This document shows positions 8,316 to 19,200 of a stretch of DNA of 64,000 bases, piece by piece. The notes below the pieces were generated by a model. That model was not told the DNA's origin, made no database searches, and was given only the letters and a program-made list of their open reading frames with translations. The stretch's first letter is position 1, and each line of letters starts with the position of its first letter. A program made the position numbers and the translations under genes. Origin of the DNA: Aquincolibacterium sp964606385 (lineage in GTDB: Bacteria; Omnitrophota; Omnitrophia; Omnitrophales; Aquincolibacteriaceae); assembly GCA_964606385.1 (NCBI GenBank), contig CAZSFZ010000005.1:62001-126000 (forward strand). Direction: 5' to 3'.

Positions 8316-9890
8316 ATGACCCAATCCAATCCCAAGCCCCGGGAGCAATGGGGCACTCGTTTCGGACTTATCATGGCCATGGCCGCCAATGCCGTGGGTC
8401 TCGGCAACTTCCTCCGGTTTCCCGTCCAATGCGCCAATAACGGCGGCGGTGCTTTCATGATCCCGTACTTTGTGGCGTTCATCCTTCTCGGGATCCCGCT
8501 TTTATGGATCGAGTGGGGGATCGGCCGCTTCGGCGGGAAGTACGGTCACGGCACCACGCCGGGCATGTTCCACTACCTTTGGAAACATCCTCTCGCGAAG
8601 TATATCGGGGCCATTGGCCTCATGATCCCGTTCGCCCTGGTGATCTATTACAACTACATCGTGTCGTGGACACTAGGGTACAGCGTTTTTTCCTTCATCG
8701 GGAAGTACGGCGGCATCACGAACTTTCAGGGGATGGCGGATTTTCTGGCAGCTTACCAGGGAAAGGTCTCCAACCAGTATTTCCCGAGCATCGCGACCGC
8801 GTTCCTTTTTTTCTGCATTACCCATTTCTGCATGATCTGGATCATTTCGCACGGCGTTTCCAAGGGGATCGAGCGGCTCGCCAAGACCGCAATGCCTCTG
8901 ATCTTTATCTTTGGGATCATCCTGGTGGTCCGGGTGCTTTTTCTGGGGACGCCGGACCCCGCGTCGCCGGACAACAATATCGCGAACGGCTTCGGGTTTA
9001 TCTGGAATCCTGATTTCAGCATGCTGAAACAGAGCAAAGTATGGCTTGCGGCAACGGGGCAGATCTTCTTCACTTTGAGTGTCGGTTTTGGCGCGATCCA
9101 GACCTACGCGAGTTATTTAAAGCCCAAGGACGATGTGGTTCTTTCGGGGCTTGCCACCGCCTCCACGAATGAATTTTGCGAGGTCATTTTGGGCGGGTCG
9201 ATCGCGATCCCCGTGATGGTGGCTTTTTTCGGTTTGGCACAGACCCAGGCGATCGCGGCCGGCGGCGCGTTTGACCTCGGATTTTTTGCGATGCCCGTGA
9301 TCTTTCAGAAAATGGCCTTCGGCAGTATCTTCGGGACGATCTGGTTCTTCCTGCTTTTTTTGGCTGGCGTGACCTCGTCGGTCGCGATGGCGCAGCCGAT
9401 GATGGCCTTCCTTCAGGAGGAGTTCAAGATGACGCGCAAGGGGGCGGCCTGGATCGTCGGGACGATGACTTTTTTCTTTACGCTTCCCATCATCTTTTTC
9501 CTGAAGCACGGGTTTTTGAATGAGATCGATTTCTGGATCGGGACGTTCGGGCTCGTGGTGTTCGCGATCATCGAAGTGGTGCTTTTTATCTGGGTGTTTG
9601 GCTCCGAGAACGCCTGGAAAGAGATCAACTCCGGGGCCGATCTCCGGCTTCCCAAATTTGTTCTGCCGATCATGAAATATGTGACGCTGGCTTATTTGGT
9701 GGTCCTCATGGTGTTCTGGTTTATTCAGGACGGATGGGGAGTGCTCACCATGAAGGGTGTTCCGCAAGCGGATTACCCTTATGTCTGGTTCGCCCGGTTC
9801 ATGTTGATCGGGATCGGGGTGTGCATGGTTTTTCTGGTCCGACTTGCCTGGCAACGGCGCCATATCATCCAGCAGAGGATCCCCGAATGA
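8316..9890 (+). CDS. Sodium-dependent neurotransmitter-symporter (NSS/SNF) family transporter
   Basis: Polytopic inner-membrane protein (524 aa, about 12 hydrophobic segments) of the LeuT/MhsT family, which imports amino acids or related solutes with sodium. Seen: the family N-terminal signature WGTRFGLIMAMAANAVGLGNFLRFP, with unwound TM1, then GGGAFMIPYF and the GVSKGIER stretch. Helix 8/10 regions (ATASTNEFCEVILGG) are also typical. The substrate cannot be read from sequence. The stop codon overlaps the ATG of a 31-aa membrane peptide in the ATGA arrangement, the usual transporter/small-subunit pairing. No Shine-Dalgarno is obvious before the ATG. Confidence 0.93.
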   Translation: MTQSNPKPREQWGTRFGLIMAMAANAVGLGNFLRFPVQCANNGGGAFMIPYFVAFILLGIPLLWIEWGIGRFGGKYGHGTTPGMFHYLWKHPLAKYIGAIGLMIPFALVIYYNYIVSWTLGYSVFSFIGKYGGITNFQGMADFLAAYQGKVSNQYFPSIATAFLFFCITHFCMIWIISHGVSKGIERLAKTAMPLIFIFGIILVVRVLFLGTPDPASPDNNIANGFGFIWNPDFSMLKQSKVWLAATGQIFFTLSVGFGAIQTYASYLKPKDDVVLSGLATASTNEFCEVILGGSIAIPVMVAFFGLAQTQAIAAGGAFDLGFFAMPVIFQKMAFGSIFGTIWFFLLFLAGVTSSVAMAQPMMAFLQEEFKMTRKGAAWIVGTMTFFFTLPIIFFLKHGFLNEIDFWIGTFGLVVFAIIEVVLFIWVFGSENAWKEINSGADLRLPKFVLPIMKYVTLAYLVVLMVFWFIQDGWGVLTMKGVPQADYPYVWFARFMLIGIGVCMVFLVRLAWQRRHIIQQRIPE

Positions 9891-9982
9891 AGACCGGCGG
9901 TTGGATATTCCTCGCACTAAGTTGGGCCTTTATTCTTGTCATGATGATCACGTCGTTTGCCCGAGTTCTCCGAAATAAATAA
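9887..9982 (+). CDS. Small single-span membrane protein, transporter partner (31 aa)
   Basis: A 31-codon ORF whose ATG overlaps the transporter stop (ATGA at 9887-9890). One hydrophobic helix (WIFLALSWAFILVMMI) is followed by a basic C-terminus ending RVLRNK. Prokaryotic NSS transporters are often followed by such a MetS-like small subunit. The overlap and composition support that role here. It is too short for a firm family assignment. Confidence 0.72.
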   Translation: MKTGGWIFLALSWAFILVMMITSFARVLRNK

Positions 9983-10285
9983 GTTTTTCCACTTTTCGCT
10001 GAGTCTAGCCTCCTAGGTTGATCCCTCGATTTAAACCCTATTGGGAATTTTTGACTTTTTGATATAGCAATAAATATCATTCATAGCTAATTATAGCAAT
10101 TTATAACCAATATTAATCAAATATATCCTTTTAAACCCTTGTAATAACTATATTCAAATGGCATATTTTTAGTAGAGATAAAACACGGAGCAAATTGAAT
10201 GGAATATCGCATTAACAAATAAGTTAGCTCGCGTCAGAAATTGAACTAAACGCTAACTTCGGGAATGGAATAAGGGACATAAAAC
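9983..10285 (+). promoter_or_regulatory. AT-rich leader/promoter region of the giant gene
   Basis: 303 bp without a gene, much richer in A+T than its surroundings. A possible promoter is TTGTAA at 10139-10144, a 17-nt spacer and CATATT at 10162-10167. TATAGCAAT is repeated at 10063-10071 and 10092-10100. An 8-bp perfect inverted repeat, AAGTTAGC (10221-10228) and GCTAACTT (10252-10259), lies 26 bp before the start codon and could be an operator or an RNA hairpin near the ribosome binding site (AAGGG before ATG 10286). No ORF of substance is seen. Confidence 0.5.
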
Positions 10286-13200
10286 ATGTTTAAAAAAAGT
10301 GGCCAAACCCATCGAAGAGGATCAAGAGCCATTGCTCTTGGCGTGGCGTTTGTGTTCACTCTGACCAGCATCACCTGGTCCACGCCGACTCTGGCTGCAC
10401 CTTCGGATGTCTCCCTTGCCCCTGCCATGCCGATTGAGAAACTTTCCATTCCAGCTGAGATGGGCTCTATAAGTAAAACTTATCGTGGATCGGGAGACGT
10501 GGCCCCGCACGACCGCATGGTCGTGCTCATCCAGGACGCGCATGCGGTGGTGGACGCCCAGGAAAACATCTCGAAGATCCTGGGGCATCTCGGTAAGGCC
10601 TACGGCATACGTCTCACAGCGCTTGAAGGCGCCAAGGGCCGGCTCGAACCCATTCTCTTCAGGGCGTTCCCGGATCCGATCGTGAAACGAAATATTCTTG
10701 CCGGTTACGAGAACCGGGCTGAGCTTTCGGGGCCGGAGATGGCTTCAGTATTCCAGGAAGAAGCTGCTGATTTCCGGGGGATGGAAGATTGGGCCCTGTA
10801 TGAGCAGAACTATTTCGCGTATCTCCGGGGCCAGGAGAAAAAAGAAGCCCTTCTTAAAAAATGGAGCGGCTTCAAGGAAAAGCGCGACAAGGAACGCGCC
10901 AAGGTCTATGACGAAAAACTCAACGAATTCCAGGAAGCCCGGGAAAATTTTCTCGCGGAAAGATCTTCATTGCTTGACCTCTTGGTGTATCTGTCGAACT
11001 TTAAGCCGCTTTTTAGTTCCGGGGACTACAAGGAGCTTCCGGGTCTGATCGATTCGATGGGATATGAAAAGGCCGGGAAATCCGAGGCTCTTGTCCCGAT
11101 GGTGCGGAAGATCGCGGATGAATTCAAGGTGAAATACCTTCGCAGCCTTGGCGTCAAGACCGAGATGAATTTTTATAACCGCTATCAGGCTTTCATGACC
11201 GGACAGATCACGGCAGGCCAGATGCTTCAGTATCTCGTTCAGGTGGGCCGCGAACACGGGAAGAACATCAAGCTGACGCCGGCCCTCAAGAAACTGCTCG
11301 GACACGCGGAGCTCCTTTCCGAGATCCGCGGGAGCACCCTCTATGAAGAATTGCAGCGCTTTCTGCCGGTGGTGGAGGCCAGTCTTCTCAAGACCCCGGA
11401 ACAGAGAAAAATGGCGGATGTTTACGGGAAGCTTTTTCTCCTCCGGGAACTGATCGAACTTGAGCTCACGCACGAAGCTTTGGAGAAATACCAAAAAGAA
11501 CCCGACGCCTACCTGGACCTTTTGGGAGACCCGCAATTCAGGAAAGACCTTGTTCCCGCGTTGGAATTTTACCGTGCAGCGTTAGAGCGCGATCAGGCAT
11601 TTCTTGCCAAGATCAACGCGATGATGGCGGATTCGAAACAAAACAACGCGGCGGTGGTCGCGGGCGGTTTTCATACGAACGGGATCGAACGTCTTCTGAA
11701 AAATAAGGGGATCTCCTACGCGGTCGTGACCCCGAAGATCGCCTCGCTGGCCGGTATCGAGAATTACGCCAAGGTCATGAAGGGGGACATTTCTTTCAAG
11801 GACGATCTCAAGACCACTTATTTCGACGCGCTGATGCGGCATGCGTCCAAAGCATTGATCGAGGCATTACCGATCCCGGACCGTGTCAGGACTTTAAAGA
11901 CCTGGCGGGACAATCTGATCCGCGAACTCGCCAAGCAGGGCCGCATTACGGAGGCGGGAAAATACCTGCCGTATATCGACGGGATCCTCCAAACCATGCC
12001 GGAAATGGTCAGCGCTGTGGGACCCGTGCGAACGAAGGAAGAAACGCTTGACCTTATCCGCAAAGAACTCGAGCGGTTCAAAAAAGATTCCCTGGAGCGG
12101 ATCTGGAAGACCTTTGAGTTTCAACTGGGTGTCTTCACCGACGGTCTCAAGCAGCTGATCGCGAAGAAAGATCTGAATGAGAGCTCCGTTTCATTACTGC
12201 TTAATCGTGCCAGTCAGACCAAGCCGCAATTCGTGAGCTGGGTGCAGTGTCTTGATGGGGAGATAGGAGTGCTTGGCCAATCTGTTCCCATGGTTCCGGA
12301 CACCTCCAATATTTTCGCGACCCGGCCGCAGATTCTCGATGAGCTCGGCCGTATTGCGCAGGGAACCCCGCTAGGGATCGCAGGTCCCGCCATAGCTGCG
12401 ACAGCAGCACAGTTATCCAAAATCGGAATGGCAACAGAAGAGGCTGTCCGGAGCGGAGAGATCGGAACCCCGGAGCCTTCAGTAACCGGTCCGGCAGTGG
12501 AGGGGATCGTGGATCAATTGGCCGCGGGGGCGGACAAGCGTGTCGTGGCCGCGCAGCTCGCAAACGAGATGAACTCGCAACTGCCCGGGCGTATCGCTCC
12601 CACGTCCGATCTTCGCTCGGAGGCCCGGTCTGAATTACGGGCGGAATTGGAAAAGAGGCTTGGTGCGATGCGCTCCTTTGGGCGGAATGAAAGATTTGCC
12701 GGAGCCACGGTTAGGATTTATCTGGAGAAGAAGGGGGAATTCTACGAATGGGTCGTGAAGGCGAGTGATGCGAATATTTTTCATTTTGTGATGCGCGAGA
12801 ACCTTGCCGGAGAATTGGTGGGCTATTACCAGCGTTTTGAAGTGGACAGACAAAGTAGGTCTGAGACGGCCCAAGGTGACATTCATACCGTAGGGGAATC
12901 CAAGGCCTTCGGGAACCACCATTTTTTTGCCGGGAAGCGCGATCAGAGTATGGATCCGCTTCATTTCTCGGTTCGTCCGGGCAAGGACGCGAAGGGAGCT
13001 TTCGTCAATATCGAGGTCGAAAGCAAGGAAAAAGGCGTCGAAGTCCGGTGGGATGGATCGATGGAAAAGGTTCCGGAGAAGGTTCTCGAAGCCAAAAAGG
13101 AAGAAGTGCCGCATGATGACACCCCGACGGCTGAAACGGTTGAAACTCTAGAACCCGAAGAGAGCGTGACCAACCGGGAAGCCTTTGGCCCTGAGCAGTA

Positions 13201-16200
13201 CACGCTTGCCGGCATAACACGGTCGCCCCGGACCATTTCGGTGGATGTCCCGGCGTTCCGCTTCAGGAACGGCCGGATCGAGCAGAACCCGGATTACCAC
13301 AATCCGGCGCTTGAAGGCGATGAGTCTTTTTCCGAGATCGTGAGAGCGCTTGAAAAAGAGCTCAGCGGTTTGTCGCAGCAAGATCAAGCGGTTCTGACGC
13401 AGGCAGCCAACGGATGGATCTTGGGAGATGACGCGGTTTCGGATTGGATCACTCACGCGGTTCATCTTTTGAACGAGCGGGATTATACGAAGCGGGATCT
13501 GGGACTGCGGGATTTTATAAGGCAATATTTGAAAGATTCCCTGCGTTATCTGCGTGCCTCCGGGCAGGAACAGGCGCGGTTTGCGGAAGAACTTGCCAAA
13601 CATTACAGGTATTTTTCCCGAACGCAGCTCCTTCGGGAAAAACCGCAGAGCAAATTTTCGGTTCTTCATGGCAGCGATCTGAGCCGATTGCGCATTGCCC
13701 CTGAAGGGGATTCGAGATCGTTGAGCCCCCATGTGATGACGATCGAGCCCATCGTCTACCAGTTCAACAAAGGCAGACGTTTCCGGGGGGAGGAGATACC
13801 GCCCGAGAAGTTGGTGTTCGCCAAGTGGAAGGGAAGGACCTTTCTTTTTTATACTTCGCGGACGCATGCCGTTGCGGGAGTGACCCAGCACACATGGAGG
13901 CACGCGGAAGCTTATTTTGGATTAAGGGGCGGTTGGCTCGTAAAACATATGGGCGAAAGTTATCCGGAGAACATGGATGATCTTCCTCCGCAAATAGGGC
14001 AATTGCTGGATGAGATCATTTACTCGCCTGACGTTCGTACGCTTCAGAGTTCTGAGGCCTTCGTGAAACGCGCGGATGAACTGGGCCTGCTCAATTTTAC
14101 GGATTGGAACGAACTCGCGACTATTTTTGAGGCAAGGTCGGCGGATGATCTCAAACGGACCATGGGGAAGGTGCGGGGTGCGGGACTTGTTGACAAATTA
14201 TCGGGCATGAAAGTAAACCCTCAGATTTTGCAAGCTCGGGATTACATGCTTGAACAGTTCAACAATCCTGATGCGGACGATGAATCTCCCACGCAGAATT
14301 TTGAAGAACCGGAAACCGAGACCTGGGATACTCCCACCCGCTCCGAGGTCCGGGATGCTCTTTCGTCTGAACAAAACATTGCCGGCAGTGTTGAGCGTAT
14401 CGGTCAAGCCCTGTTAAAGGTGGCCCCGAAAAACCTTGCGGGGGTTGATATTGCGGAAGCTGCCGTGGCGGTTCAAGCGTTCCGGTCCGATATGGGCGGG
14501 AATGTCAAAGTGGTTTTTCAACCTGACCGTACTGCTGAAAATCCTCGCCCCAAGAAGGTGATGCTGAGTGACGGCGAAGGGGAGATTATTTTACTTCGCA
14601 GCCAGGATCTTCTCGACATGATCGACCTACGGTATGTGGGTCGGGAAATGAATATCAAGGAAAACATAAGAGAAGAGGATATCCCCGCTTTCAAGCGTCC
14701 CGAAGTAGCGGAGATCCACCAGGAACTCAAGCTCTTCCTTTCCACGCTAACGAGGAACCGGTTCCTTGAAATGGTGAGAAATATTTCAGGAGATAGCTCC
14801 CTGCAATGGGAGGATCTGGGCGGGGACGTTTCCTTGGATGCGTACATGGCGGGTTCGAATAAGCATGTTTTTAAGGTGACGTTGACGAGATCAGCCGGAG
14901 ATGCCCTGAGCTTTGCGGTCGCCACCAAAATAGGCCGCACAGACGCTTCGATCGCTCAAACCGAAATCAACGAGATGGAAGTGCTGAATGACAGGCCCGA
15001 GCAGGTGACGCCGCGATTTGGAGGGGCGCGGCATACAAAAGGCCGCCGCTGGTATGTTGAGGAGTTCATTGAAGGAAAGACCGTAAGGGACTTGGAGAAG
15101 GAAAATCGGGTCACGGAGGATGTGCGTCGTGGTGTGATCTCGGCCCTGCTGTCGGTTTCGATGGGGCTTAAAGGCAAAATGCCGCGCGATATGCACAGCA
15201 ATAATTTTGTCGTCCGCCAAAGCGATGGGCGCGTCATTATGGTGGATATCGGCGTAAACCGGTTCAATGTGCTCGACCAAATTGATAATGCGATCCAGAA
15301 GGAAACGCAGGCGCATCACCGGATCGCCAGTCTTGCTGTGATCCTGGCGCAGTATGGATATGTGGAGGGTTCTCCGGAGCAGAATGATTTTATTTTCGAC
15401 ACTCTCATGAACGATGAGGACCTCCCGCCCGGAGAGGGAAAAAGATGGGTCGAAGGCGTTTATCAGAATTTGGCAGGCAGGGACGTCTCCGAAATTGCGG
15501 ACTTTTTGCATAACCGGAAATGGCTGAATCACTTCCGCAGTATTTTTGAATCCCGAGGGTATGGCGAGTATCCCACCGAAGAACAATCGAAAAGCGCATT
15601 GCGGTCTGTAGCTTCCATGCTGCAAACAAGCATTACCCGGTACGCGGAAGAGCGAGGAATGAAATCAGGCCAGCCCTCTGTTTCTTTGATTCCTTCCGTC
15701 GGGGAACGCTCAACCCGCTCTGAGGTCCGAACGGGATCCGACGGAGCAGACGCGTCCATCCCGGGGAATGTCCGGACCCAGGCGCTGGCGGAGATCGGTG
15801 GGGTGATGATAAGCGCCCGTTCTTTGGCGGATATGGTTCCGTTTGTCCAGGATGCGATCCGGGTTGCTGTAGCCGGGAACAACTACCAAGGTTTGGAAGA
15901 ATTTTCAGAGATCTTGACAGTTATGGTTCCTGCTTTAGACGGGCAGGATCATGTTTTTATCGTGGCTCCGCGATTTCCGACAAAAGAAAACAAAGTCGGA
16001 ACATTTCATCAGGAACTTGTCGAAAAGGCCGGATTGGGATCCAGAAAAAAGGAAATGATCCGGGCCTCCCTTGATTTTGCCCCAATGGGAGTCCTCGAGG
16101 AGATTTATCTTATTCCGAGTATTTCAGGATTGCGTGTGGGCGATGACGGAACGGTCGATGCTTCCTCTAAACTGCCCGAGCTGAAACAGTTCGGATCATT

Positions 16201-19200
16201 TCTTTTCGATGTTTTTTCCGGGATGGGATACACGCCGCAGGATCTGGATAAGATCAAGTTGACTCTGGATAGTTCTGTACAGGACGCCTTGGGCGGGCGT
16301 GAGATCCGTTTGTCTCAGCTAGCGGAGGTGAGTGCCGAAGACGCTTCTCGTTCCGAATTGCGGCTGCGGGACATGTACGGCTATTTGATGAATAAAGTGC
16401 TGATGCCCGCGGTGCTGGCTGTGTGGCTGGCGTTGCCTTCGTTCGCGACAGCTCAGCCTAACCAACCTTACAGCGCGCGTTTCGATCCTGCAATGGGCAT
16501 GGAAGCCGGCGCTGAAAATCTTTACTCCGGTTATCGGGCGCTGAATGAATTTGCGATCGATCCTGTGACCGGGAGCATTCCTTACCTTGAGAATAACCCG
16601 TTGGGCAGGTTCGTGAAATTGTTTGCTGTGGACCGTATAAGCGCTGACTTTTTCTGGGTGGCCCAGCATGAATTTTTCGGTCACGGGGCGCAGTCGCGCG
16701 AGGTCGGGGATTATGGATCTTCGTATCGTATGAATTTTGAGACACCGAGGCTGGAGTATTTCAACGGCTATAGGATCTTCGGTTGGTGGTCGGGGGCTGC
16801 GTCGCGAGGCGACCGGGAATATTCGACGGACGAATCTCTCGAAACTATTGCCGGCGGCATGGAAAGCACACAGGTCATGTCAGACTGGATCCGCTGGAAC
16901 ATGTTCCGTTACGGCGCAACGGCACAGGACGCGGTTCTTTATTATGTCTCAAAACTCGATCTGACGGATTACATTGAGACGACGCCCAGCCCGGCTTCTC
17001 GCGCGGGATTGATCGTGAAGGGTGGCGGTAACAGCGATGTGGATGCCTATGGTGAAGAGATGACCGCGAAGTACGGGGAGGATGCGGATCTTTGGAGCGA
17101 TATGGAGCGGGCCGCGCTTTGGAATGCGCTGGATCCCACGATTTGGATCTCGGCTTTCCGCCAGCTGGATTATGTAGCGCGGGGAACCCGGGAATTCCGG
17201 TTGCCCCGGATCCTGCCCTATACTGGAGCCAATCTGACGCCGCTGGGCCCCGAATATTATTTGGGAGCTCATTTTACGGCTGCGGAGCTTTACTATGACG
17301 TATATGGTAGAAAAGGCGTTGGGCCTGCGGGCGAATTTTATGGGGCGGGTCTTCGTGTTGGAGATATTGATCTGGGGAACGGCTACTCACTTGGGATGAA
17401 CCTCGATGCGTGGGACCAGGAACGATTCGGCTTTGCGGTGAGGACAACTGTAAGCAAAAGTTTGAGTGATCGATTCAGGATCAGCGCTGGCGCCGATTAT
17501 AAAACAGAAGGTTATCTGAAAGGGCGTCAAAGCGATGAGGGAGTCTCTGGCTTTATCAGTGTTCAAGGGGCTTTGTCGCGTCCGGAGGTTCGCTCGACCT
17601 CTGGCCGCTCGGAATTGCGCGAAGGAGAGGTAAGCGTCAAGGCTGGATTATTTGATGCCGTGATCCAATTGAATGAAGCGGTTAAATATCTCATTATGCC
17701 CGCTAGCATGCTGGCGGGATTCTATTTGTGGAAAAGCTCGCTGCTCTTGCTCGCCAAAGCCTCCCTATTGCCTGAAGGAACGCTCATGATCGTGGCCAGT
17801 TTCACCACAGCATTTCTCGGTGTTGTATTAGGTGCTAATGCGATGCTTCGACTGCTGTTTAATCCGGAGAGGACCACGATCTATCGGGGCATTCATGGGA
17901 GCGCGGATACCATTCTTGATGTTCTCAGACGCGGTGACATTGTTGAAGCGCCCAAACCAAGTGACGAGATCGCCTGGAGCGAAGTGATAGGGCATTTTGG
18001 AGGCAAACCCAGCTCCTCTCTCAAATCCATGACGCCACAAAAACGATGGGCTGAATATTACACGCTATTTTCCGCTTACGGGCAGAAGGATGTTTCGCGG
18101 GGCGAAAGATTTCTTAATGCGTTCAAAGAAATCTTTGCCAGAAAATTCATGAAAGATCAGCGTATTAAGATCGTCACGACCCCCGAGGAGGGCGCGCAAC
18201 TGCTTTCGGAGTTGCAGGAGCAGGGCGGAATTAACGGAGAAATAGGCTTGCTTGAAACGGTGCCGGGCGTGCCCAACGCGCAAAGCCGTATGCTTTACTG
18301 GAATCCGTTCGGTGGACATATCGAAATTGCGCTTGCTTACGGTGTGACGCCGAAAGAGATCTCGACGGTGGAGATCTTTATCCCGCGCGAAGGTAACGAG
18401 CATCTCGGTTTAGAAGCCTTATCCGAAAGAGCGGCTGGGAGTGTTCGTTCCGAGTTGCGGGGAATGATTTCACGCATGACGCTGGGATTAACGATGGCGG
18501 CGATCCTGTCGTTCTCGGCGCTTTCGGCGGAAGGTGCGCAGAAGCGTGACGCGAAGACGAGTCAGATACAGACGGAACTTGTTTCGATGGGATATTTGCA
18601 AGACAGCGATGTCCAAGGGAACTATGGGTTCTACGGACCTAAAACGAAAGCGGCGGTTACGCGGCTTCAGACCGATCTAAAAAAGACTGGCCATTATAAG
18701 GGGCCGATCGATGGCGACTATGGCCCCGGGACTGATCGGGCGCTCAGAGCTTGGCAGCAAGCTCAGGGAACCGCTCCGGCCGTGCCGGAGGCGGCTGTGC
18801 CTGTCGAAGGGGATCAGGATGTTATCGATGCTCTTGAAGATCTCAGGGGCCTTCGGCGTGATGCTCCCGAACATATATTTAATCTGCTGTTAGACAGCGG
18901 TCAAAGGCGTCTTTCATTTGACGCGAAATCAGAGCTTGTTTCACAAATGAGTTTTCAAGAGGTCTTGGAAAAAGTTTCGGTTCGCTCCGGGCTTGCGGCA
19001 TCTGAATTTGAAAGGATCGCGCAGAAATATGATGTCCCGGTTGAATCCCTGATCGCCCGCGGCTTTAAAGAGAATCCCAAATTTGATCCGTTGGTCAGCG
19101 GGCCGGACGGAAGGGATATCGGATTATTCCAGGTAAGGATCGACACGGTTCGGGACGGGAGGTTTTTCCCGCTGCTCAAGGATCTTGCCGTTCAGGAGGG

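Noticed and set aside
17861..18445. ADP-ribosyltransferase toxin fold in residues about 2526-2720 of the giant protein
   Set aside because: Only a YRG-like motif matches; the other catalytic motifs could not be placed, so no assignment is made.
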